Position numbers and translations under genes: made by a program | Assembly: GCA_902826485.1 (NCBI GenBank) | Contig: CADEEZ010000005.1 | Location: 92,061 to 156,060 of the forward strand | Direction of reading: 5' to 3' | DNA from: an uncultured Gammaproteobacteria bacterium | Lineage (GTDB): Bacteria > Pseudomonadota > Gammaproteobacteria > Berkiellales > Berkiellaceae | Length of the DNA stretch: 64,000 bases | Shown: positions 1-7,696 of the stretch, piece after piece | Numbering within the stretch: position 1 is the stretch's first letter | How the letters are laid out: each line of letters begins with the position of its first letter | Notes under the pieces: model-generated | Told to the model about the DNA's origin: nothing | Databases searched by the model: none | Seen by the model: the letters and a program-made list of their open reading frames with translations, nothing else

Positions 1-564
1 ATAGAAGAACTCATCGAATTTTTCGATACGCATCGTATCAATGCAGCACCAGCGGCGTTTAATCCAGAAAAATTATTATGGCTCAATCAGCATTATATAA
101 AAACGTACTCAGTGGAAGTCTTGTTGCCGCATGTGGCGTACCATTTTGAAAAATTAGGCTTAGATTTAAGTAAAGGCCCAAGCTTGGCAGACATTATTCT
201 GGTGCAAAAAGAACGGGTAAAAACTTTAAAAGAAATGGCCGAAAAAAGTGCGTGTTTTTATTCAGAGTTGGTTTACGAACCAATGGCAAAAGAAAAATTC
301 TTAAATGCTCAAGCTAAAAAAATACTTAAAGTTATTTATCATAATTTAGATAATCTTCAAAATTGGGAAAAAGAAGATTTACATGCGTGTGTTCAACACA
401 CCATGCAAGAAGTGGGCGTAAAAATGCCTGAATTGGCTCAGCCGCTGCGTGTTGCAACAATAGGGGACACAACATCGCCCTCAATAGACAGCACGCTAAT
501 GCTTTTAGGACGCGAAAAAACGTTAGCACGTTTAACACAATCGATTCAGTTAATAACTGAATAA
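1..564 (+). CDS. gltX: glutamate--tRNA ligase, C-terminal part (gene starts before the window)
   Basis: Charges tRNA-Glu with glutamate in the cytoplasm. Only the last 187 codons are visible; the frame is open from base 1 and ends with TAA at 562-564. The segment NPEKLLWLNQHYI near the left edge is the typical hinge between the catalytic core and the anticodon-binding domain of bacterial GltX, and the rest is the helical anticodon-binding domain, including the late LRVATIG segment (family form LRvaltG). The catalytic HIGH and KMSKS motifs lie outside the window. A tRNA-Glu gene follows within 200 bases, but it is transcribed from its own promoter. Identification is from the C-terminal domain only, but the match is good. 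Confidence 0.9.
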   Translation: MEELIEFFDTHRINAAPAAFNPEKLLWLNQHYIKTYSVEVLLPHVAYHFEKLGLDLSKGPSLADIILVQKERVKTLKEMAEKSACFYSELVYEPMAKEKFLNAQAKKILKVIYHNLDNLQNWEKEDLHACVQHTMQEVGVKMPELAQPLRVATIGDTTSPSIDSTLMLLGREKTLARLTQSIQLITE

Positions 565-581
565 ATAGGTTAAAAAAACAT

Positions 582-610
582 TTGACAGCATGCCCCAGGA
601 TACGTAAAAT
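582..610 (+). promoter_or_regulatory. sigma-70 promoter of the tRNA-Ala/tRNA-Glu unit
   Basis: A perfect -35 hexamer TTGACA (582-587) and a -10 hexamer TAAAAT (605-610) are separated by exactly 17 bases. The predicted start of transcription, near 617, lies just before the first tRNA at 626. This is the strongest promoter-like sequence in the window and fits a stable-RNA gene. Confidence 0.75.
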
Positions 611-625
611 TCACGCTTCTCTTGA

Positions 626-701
<76 letters not shown>

Positions 702-737
702 AGACCACTTGGTCTCAAGTAGAAATGTTTATACTAG

Positions 738-813
738 GTCCCCATCGTCTAGAGGCCTAGGACACTGCCCTTTCACGGCGGTAACAGGGGTTCGAATCCC
801 CTTGGGGACGCCA
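738..813 (+). tRNA. tRNA-Glu (anticodon TTC)
   Basis: A 76-base cloverleaf starting GTCCCCATCGTCTAGAGG, anticodon TTC in the loop CTTTCAC, T-loop GGTTCGAATCC and encoded CCA at 811-813. It lies 36 bases after tRNA-Ala, so the two are probably processed from one transcript. Confidence 0.97.
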
Positions 814-892
814 TCTTTATGATGGCAACAAGGTTCATTTTTTCTACAGGTCGCTCTGGCCGGTTCAATAAAATAATTTAACTAACTCTTAA

Positions 893-916
893 CCATTCTA
901 AAGAATGGGATTTTTT
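893..916 (+). terminator. rho-independent terminator of the tRNA operon
   Basis: CCATTC (893-898), a 4-base loop and GAATGG (903-908) form a perfect 6-bp stem followed by GA and a run of six T. The stem is short but well placed about 80 bases after the second tRNA. Confidence 0.7.
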
Positions 917-1000
917 CTATTTCAATAAAATCTCGTTTGCTTTTTTTCTAACCCTCTTTCTCACACAGACGGCAAGCTTAAATATCTCATTCCCTACGTG

Positions 1001-1079
1001 CCGCGGCTTGTCCGCGGCATCCAGGTTCACAAATTTTTAATGATAATGTAAACCGCTGGATACCGCGGACAAGCCGCGG
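1001..1079. repeat. long inverted repeat in the tRNA-ATPase intergenic region
   Basis: Two 24-base arms (1001-1024 and 1056-1079) are reverse complements with a single mismatch; each is itself partly self-complementary around CCGCGG. The stretch 814-1274 otherwise holds the tRNA terminator, a GC-rich patch around 1138-1176 resembling other intergenic patches near 15.0 and 23.2 kb, and the leader of the next gene; no gene was seen in it. Close to the ATPase start there is a 12-base perfect palindrome TTTTGCGCAAAA (1230-1241). Confidence 0.7.
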
Positions 1080-1274
1080 TAGCGGCGAAACAATCGAATG
1101 TCTTAAAAATAAATTATTGAATGAAAGCTTCTTTTTAACCCCCTCTCTCGCTCCGCGGGGGAGGGCTGGCTGGGGCTTTTTTCTATCATAATCGGCTATT
1201 TTGCTTGACAATAACAAAATAACTTGATTTTTTGCGCAAAATGTGCAAATATTAAGTATATTTTGGAGTTTAAT

Positions 1275-2534
1275 ATGCTGATCGAATTTCGAGTTCAAAA
1301 CTATCGTTCTATAAGAGAGGAGCAAGCCTTAAGTCTTGTTGCTGCGAAGGACAGTTCTCATGCAGATACACATGTTGTGCCTACAGGTCTTAAAACCATT
1401 CCAGGTGTATTGAAGAGTGCTGTTTTATATGGCGCTAATGCAAGCGGTAAGACGAATTTTTTAAAAGCAGTGGAGTTTATGCGAAATTTGGTTGCACAAT
1501 CTGCAACTATTGTTCAACTAGGGGAAACTTTGAACATTCAATCATTTCGTTTAGATAACCGGACAATAAACGAACCTTCTGAATTTGAAATTACATTTCT
1601 TGAAGCAGGCATTCGCTATCAATATGGCTTTAGGGCAACAACAGAACGTATTCACGAAGAATGGTTATTTGTTCATAAAACATCGAAACCTCAACAGTGG
1701 TTTAGTCGTAAATATAATTTAGACACTAATAGTGATGAATATGATTTTGGCTCTCATTTCACTGGGCAACGAAAACTTTGGCAAGAATCTACGAGACCTA
1801 ATGGACTTTTTCTTTCAACAGCAGTTCACTTAAATAATGAGCAATTAAAACCTATTTTTAATTGGATTGTAAATAATTTGGTTGTGATGACATCTACAAC
1901 GCAATTAATGCCAGATTATTCAATTAGAATGCTTAAAGATAATGTTAAAAAACAAGAAATCGAAAAATTTATGATATCAGCAGATATTAGTATTACTAAT
2001 ATTAGCGTGGTAGAAAAAAAAGGATATGCACAATCTTTTAGTTTTAATTCAGCTGGAAGTGCAAGCAATCTTAAAAATGAAGAAATCGAATTATTGTCAC
2101 CTCAATTTGAGCATGAAACCCCAAATGGAGCAAAAACAAATTTTGAATATGGAGATGAATCACATGGCATACAGAAACTTTTTTGTTTTTCAGGTCCAAT
2201 TTTAGATATCTTAAATTCTGGTCGCGTGCTGGTTATTGATGAACTAGATAGTGGCCTTCATCCATTACTTGTTAAATATTTAATTAATATTTTTCACGAT
2301 CCTAAATTGAATAGCAAAGGTGCTCAATTAATTTTTACAATGCATAATACTGCATTGCTAGATAAAAGTATTTTTCGTCGAGATCAAGTTTGGTTTGTAG
2401 AAAAAAGTACGGATCAGGCTACAACTTTATATCCTTTAACTGATTTCAGTCCTAGAAAAAATGAAGCAATAGAAAATGGTTATTTAATAGGTCGTTATGG
2501 TGCAGTACCATTTTTTGGTGATTTAGATTTATAA
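1275..2534 (+). CDS. AAA family ATPase of an RloAB/AbiL-type defence pair
   Basis: An AAA_15/OLD-like ATPase of 419 residues, probably the energy-using or sensing half of an anti-phage abortive-infection system with the RloB-like gene that follows. Seen directly: an N-terminal MLIEFRVQNYRSI segment typical of the family's first beta strand, Walker A GANASGKT (residues 53-60), a late Walker B VLVIDELDSGLHP, and an H-loop-like FTMHNT segment. The ATG at 1275 was chosen over one 51 bases upstream because TTTTGGAG precedes it at normal spacing and the protein then starts at the conserved strand. The next gene starts 12 bases after the stop, so the two are surely cotranscribed. It could also serve a housekeeping DNA-repair role, but the RloB partner makes defence the better guess. 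Confidence 0.85.
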   Translation: MLIEFRVQNYRSIREEQALSLVAAKDSSHADTHVVPTGLKTIPGVLKSAVLYGANASGKTNFLKAVEFMRNLVAQSATIVQLGETLNIQSFRLDNRTINEPSEFEITFLEAGIRYQYGFRATTERIHEEWLFVHKTSKPQQWFSRKYNLDTNSDEYDFGSHFTGQRKLWQESTRPNGLFLSTAVHLNNEQLKPIFNWIVNNLVVMTSTTQLMPDYSIRMLKDNVKKQEIEKFMISADISITNISVVEKKGYAQSFSFNSAGSASNLKNEEIELLSPQFEHETPNGAKTNFEYGDESHGIQKLFCFSGPILDILNSGRVLVIDELDSGLHPLLVKYLINIFHDPKLNSKGAQLIFTMHNTALLDKSIFRRDQVWFVEKSTDQATTLYPLTDFSPRKNEAIENGYLIGRYGAVPFFGDLDL

Positions 2535-2546
2535 CAAGGGAATGAA

Positions 2547-3227
2547 ATGGTAACAAAGAATCATTCACGCGCTAAGAAGGCTAGTGATCTTAAACGTAGG
2601 CAAGCCAAACGTCAAAGTGTACCACGTATTTTAATTGTGAGCGAAGGAAATACTGAAGCATTTTATCTTGAAGAGATTAGGCAACACAGTAGATTGAGTA
2701 AAGATTTAATTGTTATTCATCCTTGTATTAAAGGTACTGCTCCAAAGCAGGTTGTTGATTATGGATATACTCTTTTTATGAAAGGAAACCCTCATTTAGG
2801 GATAGAGAAAAAAGATTTTGATCAAGTATATTTTTTATTTGATAGAGATGAGCATCCTTCATTTTATGAGGCATTAGAATATGCTGAAGATTTACATGAT
2901 AAAAAATTAATCAATATTGAAGGAGAGATAGTTAGCTTTAAAGCAATTGTTTCTGTTCCTAGCTTTGAACTTTGGCTTTTACTTCATTATATAAAGATAC
3001 AGAATATTATTAATCGTGCGGATGTAATGAAGCAGCTTAAAAAACGTTTTCCAAAATATGATAAAGGTATCAAAGGTTTATTTAAAGATACTAAACCTTT
3101 ATTAAATACTGCGATTAGTAATGCAAAATTACTAACTGAAACAAATAGTCCGCATGATGGCAAAGTGCCATATACAAATCTTGGTGAGTTAGTGGAAGTA
3201 TTAATCAGTTCAAAAGATAGATATTAA
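2547..3227 (+). CDS. RloB-like protein (Toprim-like nuclease candidate)
   Basis: A 226-residue RloB-family protein, the second half of the ATPase/RloB cassette. Established for the family: RloB and AbiLii proteins accompany AAA ATPases in defence loci and have a Toprim-like fold. Seen here: VSEGNTEAFYLEE (about 31-43) with the two acidic residues E33 and E37, FLFDRDEHPSF with D99 and D101, and SFELWLLLHY with E141. This is the order of acidic residues expected of a metal-binding Toprim-like site. A basic N-terminus (KRRQAKRQ) is present. AAGGG lies 6 bases before the ATG. Cutting activity is inferred, not shown. The next open region has only a small hairpin, so the operon has two genes. Confidence 0.85.
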   Translation: MVTKNHSRAKKASDLKRRQAKRQSVPRILIVSEGNTEAFYLEEIRQHSRLSKDLIVIHPCIKGTAPKQVVDYGYTLFMKGNPHLGIEKKDFDQVYFLFDRDEHPSFYEALEYAEDLHDKKLINIEGEIVSFKAIVSVPSFELWLLLHYIKIQNIINRADVMKQLKKRFPKYDKGIKGLFKDTKPLLNTAISNAKLLTETNSPHDGKVPYTNLGELVEVLISSKDRY

Positions 3228-3292
3228 AGTTTTATATAAAATAATATGAAAAGGTATTTTTAAATATGTCCGAACGGTATGAATTTATCTGG

Positions 3293-3312
3293 ATGCCAGC
3301 CTTCGCTGGCAT
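3293..3312. repeat. small palindrome after the RloB gene
   Basis: ATGCCAGC, loop CTTC, GCTGGCAT: a perfect 8-bp stem with a stable tetraloop. There is no T run after it on either strand, so it is more likely a REP-type palindrome than a terminator. Confidence 0.6.
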
Positions 3313-3332
3313 GACACTTTATGTTTTCTTGC

Positions 3333-4132
3333 TTACCAACTAAACCTTACCCCAATATCCCCTAAATGATATCGTTGAGAACCTAGGTTCACTCGCCAAC
3401 TACTTGTTGGTACATGGCTAGGGTAAACGGTTGAACCAAACACAAAATCAGTGCTTGCTAGATACAGCCAGCGATATTCAGCAAAAAAACTTACACATTT
3501 GCTCATATCGTAACCCAATCCTAGCTTTATTTGTCCTGCAAAAGTCGAGCTCGTATCGCTGGTGTTGGCATTATAGTGATTAATGCCCACTTCAGGTGGA
3601 TTTACTTGTGTCGCAGTTGCGTGAGCGTTTCTGATAATGGCATTACCAATACCAAAGCCAATATAAGGATGAACTGGGAAGTGTTCATTATTAAAATTTA
3701 AAACAGCGTTAGTAAGAAACACGGTGTTTTTTATTGGATAGGAAACCATAAACTCATGCTCAGGAAGTCTTGCTGTATCATTGTTAAGATTTCCTTTAAA
3801 TGAACGTTTGTTCATCGCGTACCCTTCTAATTCTATGGCAGGCCTTAATGTCCATTGTGAGGAGGAGTTTAGGGATATCTCTTGTGCCTGATATCCAAGT
3901 TGCGCACCGAAAAATAATACGCTTTTATTATTTAATTCACCAAAAGCATCGACTGCCAAAGAGGCATCCGCGATTTCTAGAAAAAAGCGGTACCAAACTG
4001 GCTAGCATTGAAATCAGTAGATGTGCCGCCACCGCCAAAAGCACTAACATACAATTTTCCGGGAGCAGGATTTGCAAAAGCGAGAGTAGATAAAGCACAT
4101 AAAAAAATTGAGGAAATTAATCGAAATATCAT
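3333..4132 (-). pseudogene. outer-membrane beta-barrel protein gene split by a one-base frameshift
   Basis: The reading frame from the ATG at 4132 gives a signal peptide (MIFRLISSIFLCALSTLAFA) and the start of a barrel (GKLYVSAFGGGG) but meets TAG at 3980-3978, directly after a run of six A on the plus strand (3981-3986). One added base in that run would join it to the open frame that ends at 3333, whose 208 codons show alternating barrel strands, a surface-type FVHPYIGFG-like region and a terminal aromatic residue (GVRFSW). Translation of the rest alone would need a TTG at 3959 and would give no signal peptide. It may be a true pseudogene, a phase-variable gene or an assembly error in the homopolymer. 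Confidence 0.75.
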
Positions 4133-4203
4133 TTAAAACACCATTTTATAATTTATTCCATAGGCCAGTATGCTAACAAGTCTGGTATTACGTGAGTGCT
4201 ACA

Positions 4204-4251
4204 GTGCACTCACACTCATTCTACCTGAACTAAATGAATCTCACCTCACTC
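4204..4251 (+). promoter_or_regulatory. conserved 48-base block, copy 1
   Basis: GTGCACTCACAC, 9 bases, CTGAACTAA, 13 bases, CACTC. The same elements with the same spacing occur before two paralogous genes downstream. It ends 51 bases before the ATG at 4302. It may be an operator, a promoter or simply part of a duplicated unit. Confidence 0.6.
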
Positions 4252-4301
4252 ATACGCATATAGTTAATTAAAAATAGTTATAAAGCTTAGCGGTAGTCTG
4301 T

Positions 4302-4751
4302 ATGAAAATGGGGTACATGGTTAGACAGTTTTATTTAAAACTAACGGCTTTAGTGGTCGTCGGCCTTTTTTTTGCGTGTTTATTATATCCTGAAAGATTA
4401 CACGGTGAAGATTTAAGAGGCCGGGTAGATAGGCAACATATTGATTATTATAAACAAGAACAAGATAGACAAAGAATGCTTCAACAGCAATTTAATCAAC
4501 AACGCAAATCGCAAGATAAAGCTTGGGAAGTGAAGCAAGAAAACATGAGAATCGATCAAATTAAGCAAAATCAACAACAAAAACAATTTGATCTAGAACG
4601 AAGACATTTAAGAGAAAAAAGACAATTAGAAGAAAATGAGGCAAAAAAAAACCAGCTAAATGAACGGATGAACAAAGAAAAACAAGATCAATTAGAAGAA
4701 GAACAAAGATTGTTGAATCAAGAACACCAATTAAATTCAATTAAAAATTAA
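4302..4751 (+). CDS. exported Gln/Glu-rich coiled-coil protein, tandem family member 1
   Basis: Unknown function. A 149-residue protein with an N-terminal hydrophobic segment (about residues 12-28) that reads as a signal peptide or anchor, followed by EDLRGRVDRQHIDYYKQEQDR and a long, highly charged helix rich in Q, E, K and R that should form a coiled coil. It is the most divergent of four neighbouring paralogues, which share ED-L/M/F-R-D-Q-Q-D-R just after the hydrophobic segment. The ATG at 4302 was chosen because MKMGYMV aligns with MKTVCKV and MKIECIV of the next two proteins, although no strong ribosome-binding site is visible. Predicted site: periplasm or outside the cell. Confidence 0.7.
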   Translation: MKMGYMVRQFYLKLTALVVVGLFFACLLYPERLHGEDLRGRVDRQHIDYYKQEQDRQRMLQQQFNQQRKSQDKAWEVKQENMRIDQIKQNQQQKQFDLERRHLREKRQLEENEAKKNQLNERMNKEKQDQLEEEQRLLNQEHQLNSIKN

Positions 4752-4763
4752 TCAAAAATGCTC

Positions 4764-4811
4764 GTGCACCCACACTGGTTAAATCTGAACTAAACGCTTC
4801 GAATCTGACTC
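4764..4811 (+). promoter_or_regulatory. conserved 48-base block, copy 2
   Basis: GTGCACCCACAC, 9 bases, CTGAACTAA, 13 bases, GACTC. It ends 38 bases before the next ATG. A TATTATAAT stretch at 4826-4834 lies between block and gene but is very close to the ribosome-binding site. Confidence 0.6.
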
Positions 4812-4848
4812 GTATACGCTCAACCTATTATAATCACGGAGAGTTCAT

Positions 4849-5340
4849 ATGAAAACAGTGTGTAAAGTTAAACAGAGCCATGATAAATTAACCTATTTAA
4901 TAATGGGTGGATTATTCCTCAGCGTGTTTCTATTTTCTGAACACGTTAGAGCAGAAGATATGAGAGATCAACAAGATAGGATGCGTCAAGAGAGTTATCA
5001 ACAACAAGAATCTCAGCGTCTGATAGATAGTAATCAAAATCAGCAAGAATTACGTCAAAAACAGGTCATTGATAATAAAAACGCTCAACAAAAAACAAAT
5101 CAAATGACTAAAGAAAAAAAGAGATTAGATAACGTTAATAGAAGTAAAGAAGAACAAAGACAATTTGATCTTGATAGAGACAGAGCCAGAGATAATAGGA
5201 ATGATTCTACCGTAGGAGATGAAAGTACTACAGGCACTACGGGTACGTCGAGTACAACAGGTACGGGTAGTTCGAATCCCACAGGTGTAGGTGGTAGCGG
5301 CAGTACTTCTTCGGGTTCAAGTGGTGGTTCCTCAAGATAA
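4849..5340 (+). CDS. exported Gln-rich coiled-coil protein with Ser/Thr/Gly tail, family member 2
   Basis: Unknown function; 163 residues. Hydrophobic segment at about 16-32 (LIMGGLFLSVFLF), then AEDMRDQQDRMRQESYQQQE, which is the family signature, then a charged coiled coil to about residue 120. Unlike its three relatives it ends in a low-complexity tail of S, T and G of about 45 residues, which looks like a flexible linker or a glycosylation-prone surface segment. GGAGAG stands 5 to 6 bases before the ATG. It is preceded by its own copy of the shared block and lies between members 1 and 3. Confidence 0.7.
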   Translation: MKTVCKVKQSHDKLTYLIMGGLFLSVFLFSEHVRAEDMRDQQDRMRQESYQQQESQRLIDSNQNQQELRQKQVIDNKNAQQKTNQMTKEKKRLDNVNRSKEEQRQFDLDRDRARDNRNDSTVGDESTTGTTGTSSTTGTGSSNPTGVGGSGSTSSGSSGGSSR

Positions 5341-5380
5341 GAATAACTAGGCTAATTTAAATGGGTGCATACCTGATGGT

Positions 5381-5428
5381 GTGCACCCACACCCATTATA
5401 TCTGAACTAAACCAATCCCAACTCACTC
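5381..5428 (+). promoter_or_regulatory. conserved 48-base block, copy 3
   Basis: GTGCACCCACAC, 9 bases, CTGAACTAA, 13 bases, CACTC. It ends 42 bases before the ATG at 5470. TATAAT follows at 5434-5439, which would make the block cover the -35 region of a promoter. Confidence 0.6.
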
Positions 5429-5469
5429 TTATTTATAATCAGGTCTTCATTCATTAACGGGTAAACTGT

Positions 5470-5958
5470 ATGAAAATTGAGTGCATAGTTAAAAAAAATC
5501 CTCATAAATTAGCTTATTTAATGATAGGTGGATTATCTCTTATGATTTTGATATTTTCTGAAAAGGTTAAAGCAGAAGATTTTAGAGATCAACAAGACAG
5601 GATGCGCGAAGAATATTATCAAGAACAAGAAAATGAACGCGTGTGGGACAGTTATCGAATAGAACAAGATATACGTGAAAATCAATATGAACAGCAGCTT
5701 AGAACCCAAGATCAAATATTAGAAATGAAACAAGAAAAAATTAGAATGGATCAAACTAGGCACGATGTACAAAAAAAACAAGCTGATCTAGAGCGTAAGC
5801 GTTTAAGAGAAGATAAAGCAATAAACGAACGACAAAGAAATATGACACCCGCTGAGCTTGAGGCCCAGAAAAAATTGATAGAAGAACGTAAAAATCAAGA
5901 AAGCCCGATTGATTTTAAAGAGGAAAAGCAATTAAAAAATGCGCTTGAACTTAATTAG
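5470..5958 (+). CDS. exported coiled-coil protein, tandem family member 3
   Basis: Unknown function; 162 residues. Hydrophobic segment LMIGGLSLMILIF at about 17-29, then AEDFRDQQDRMREEYYQEQE and a helix rich in E, Q, R and K to the end. The segment between about residues 60 and 115 is close to that of member 1 (QILEMKQEKIRMDQ against KAWEVKQENMRIDQ), so 1 and 3 are the nearest pair. Only 27 bases separate its stop from member 4, which has no upstream block and is probably on the same transcript. The gene may encode a periplasmic spacer or chaperone-like helix, but this is not shown by anything here. Confidence 0.7.
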   Translation: MKIECIVKKNPHKLAYLMIGGLSLMILIFSEKVKAEDFRDQQDRMREEYYQEQENERVWDSYRIEQDIRENQYEQQLRTQDQILEMKQEKIRMDQTRHDVQKKQADLERKRLREDKAINERQRNMTPAELEAQKKLIEERKNQESPIDFKEEKQLKNALELN

Positions 5959-5985
5959 GTTTTTCATCCAAGAGGAGTAAGTGCA

Positions 5986-6390
5986 ATGAAAATAAAGCAT
6001 GGGGTTCAAATTGCCCTTAGTGGCGTTTCTCTGGCACTGTTCATGTTTGCTGAAGCTGCGCAGGCAGAGGACTTCAGAGATCAACAAGATCGTGAGCGAA
6101 ATGAATATTATCAAAGTCAAGACGCTCAACGAGAAATAAATCGTCTTCAAGATCACGAAGAGTTACGCCGGACACAATCTAATCAAGAACTCAGATATCA
6201 AGAACAAAAAATGGAAATAAAGAAAAAACAAAGAGCTCATCCATATGATCCTGAAATCATTACACATGATAGAGGCGAAATTCAGGTTAATCAGAAAGAT
6301 AATAATTTAAAAACAAATGAACAATCTGATCAAAAACAAACAGGACAAATGCCAAAGGTAAATATGGATAGGTTACTAGAAGGAAATTAG
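5986..6390 (+). CDS. exported coiled-coil protein, tandem family member 4
   Basis: Unknown function; 134 residues. It has the clearest signal peptide of the family: MKIKHGVQIALSGVSLALF followed by MFAEAAQA and then the mature start EDFRDQQDRERNEYYQ. That supports export of all four. The charged helix is shorter than in the others and ends in a polar tail with K, D and N. AAGAGGAG lies before the ATG. The stop codon overlaps by four bases the end of the oppositely directed oxidoreductase gene. Confidence 0.72.
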   Translation: MKIKHGVQIALSGVSLALFMFAEAAQAEDFRDQQDRERNEYYQSQDAQREINRLQDHEELRRTQSNQELRYQEQKMEIKKKQRAHPYDPEIITHDRGEIQVNQKDNNLKTNEQSDQKQTGQMPKVNMDRLLEGN

Positions 6391-7442
6391 AAGGATATGC
6401 TTTTTTGCAATCGACTACTTTCTTCACATGCCTGAATCAGTTTAATGACGTTTAATGCTGATTCAGGATTGACGGGAGGCGACCCATTATGGTGAATGGC
6501 CTCTTGGAGCTGTTTATAAAATGCGATATAACATCCCACAGAAGAGGGAATAACCTCATTAATGACTTGCCCTTGTTTTAGGGTGGTTAATTTGCCGTAA
6601 AACTCGTTGGGTTCTTTGCCAAAGTCAGGTTGGTTTGGCATGATTTTTTTCATTAGGGCTTGTTCTTGTGGATCTTGACCAAATTTAATAAATGATCCCA
6701 CTTCGCCATAAACCTCATATTTTGGGCCAGGTGAAACACAAAGTGAACTGGAAGACAAGTTTACACGAACTTTTGTTGGGTAACTAAGGGTAATGTTAAA
6801 ATAATCAATTGTTTTAGCAGCCTCTCTTTGTATGGCAATATCAGCCATCAGTTTTTCAGGCATGCCAAAAAGCATGAGGGCTTGGTCAATTAAGTGTGCG
6901 CCCAGATCCCATAATGTGCCCGATCCCGCTTCAACGGATTCTTTCCAGCGTTCAGTTTTGGGTTGAGGACGATAACGATCATATCGTATAGATAAACGGT
7001 TTAATTTACCTAAAATGCCTGATTTAATAATACCTTGTACCGTTAAAAAATCACTGTCCCACCTGCGATTATGATAAATCGTTAAAATTTTATTTTGCTT
7101 TTGAGCCAATTCAATAAGTTCATGACCTTCTTTTATGGATAAAACAAAAGGTTTTTCTATCATGACATGTTTGTTAAATAATAATGCTTTTTTTGCTAAG
7201 GAAAAATGGGTTGTATTAGGGGTGGTGATAATAATTAAATCTATTTCAGCACTTTCTAGTAGGTGTTCAATCTGGTCTTGAGCAATAATATTAGCGTGAG
7301 GAAAAAAAGCTTGAATTTCTTCGCGCTTGCTTGATACAACGTGTGTTACCTGAAAATCGGGTAACATTTTTAAAAATGGCGCATGAAATGTGGCCCCTGA
7401 AAAACCAAATCCAATCAGTACGGTTCTAATCGGTGAATTCAT
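6387..7442 (-). CDS. Gfo/Idh/MocA family oxidoreductase (YdgJ-like)
   Basis: An NAD(P)-dependent sugar or cyclitol dehydrogenase of 351 residues, normal length for the family. The N-terminal Rossmann fold has GFGFSGATFHAPF (11-23), the EKP motif that positions the nicotinamide is at 96-98, and the substrate-domain motif WDLGAHLIDQAL lies at about 170-181 with the D and H expected for catalysis. The closest well-known relative by motif is E. coli YdgJ, whose substrate is not settled, so the substrate here is open. It converges on the tandem coiled-coil genes and is divergent from the methyltransferase operon. Confidence 0.88.
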   Translation of the reverse strand: MNSPIRTVLIGFGFSGATFHAPFLKMLPDFQVTHVVSSKREEIQAFFPHANIIAQDQIEHLLESAEIDLIIITTPNTTHFSLAKKALLFNKHVMIEKPFVLSIKEGHELIELAQKQNKILTIYHNRRWDSDFLTVQGIIKSGILGKLNRLSIRYDRYRPQPKTERWKESVEAGSGTLWDLGAHLIDQALMLFGMPEKLMADIAIQREAAKTIDYFNITLSYPTKVRVNLSSSSLCVSPGPKYEVYGEVGSFIKFGQDPQEQALMKKIMPNQPDFGKEPNEFYGKLTTLKQGQVINEVIPSSVGCYIAFYKQLQEAIHHNGSPPVNPESALNVIKLIQACEESSRLQKSISF

Positions 7443-7696
7443 TCATTACCTACTAAAAGTTTTATTTAGATTGATCGTAGAATTAGGGTCATTATAGTGA
7501 TAAGTGGGACGAAATATAACTAATTGAATGTTAGATGACAAGCAATCTAAAAAATAAAACAAGTCAGTTAACATTTATTTTTATAATACGGCTATATTGT
7601 AACGAAAGCTTTACAATTGAGTTGACGTTTAGTTTATTAACCCCTCATTATTGGATACTACTCATGCAGCGCCTTAGTATAGGCAAGGAACAGCAA

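Noticed and set aside
332-538. Open frame on the minus strand within gltX
   Set aside because: It lies wholly within the well-supported gltX frame, has no ribosome-binding site and no recognisable content.
987-1325. 112-codon minus-strand frame over the inverted repeat
   Set aside because: It is coded mostly by repeat arms and overlaps the start of the ATPase gene; composition is not protein-like.
1275-3227. Toxin-antitoxin pair
   Set aside because: Sizes (419 and 226 residues) and motifs fit ATPase plus RloB, not a toxin-antitoxin module.
7535-7696. 54-residue N-terminal extension of the methyltransferase
   Set aside because: No ribosome-binding site at 7535 or 7664, while AAGGAA lies 6 bases before the ATG at 7697 and the family begins there.
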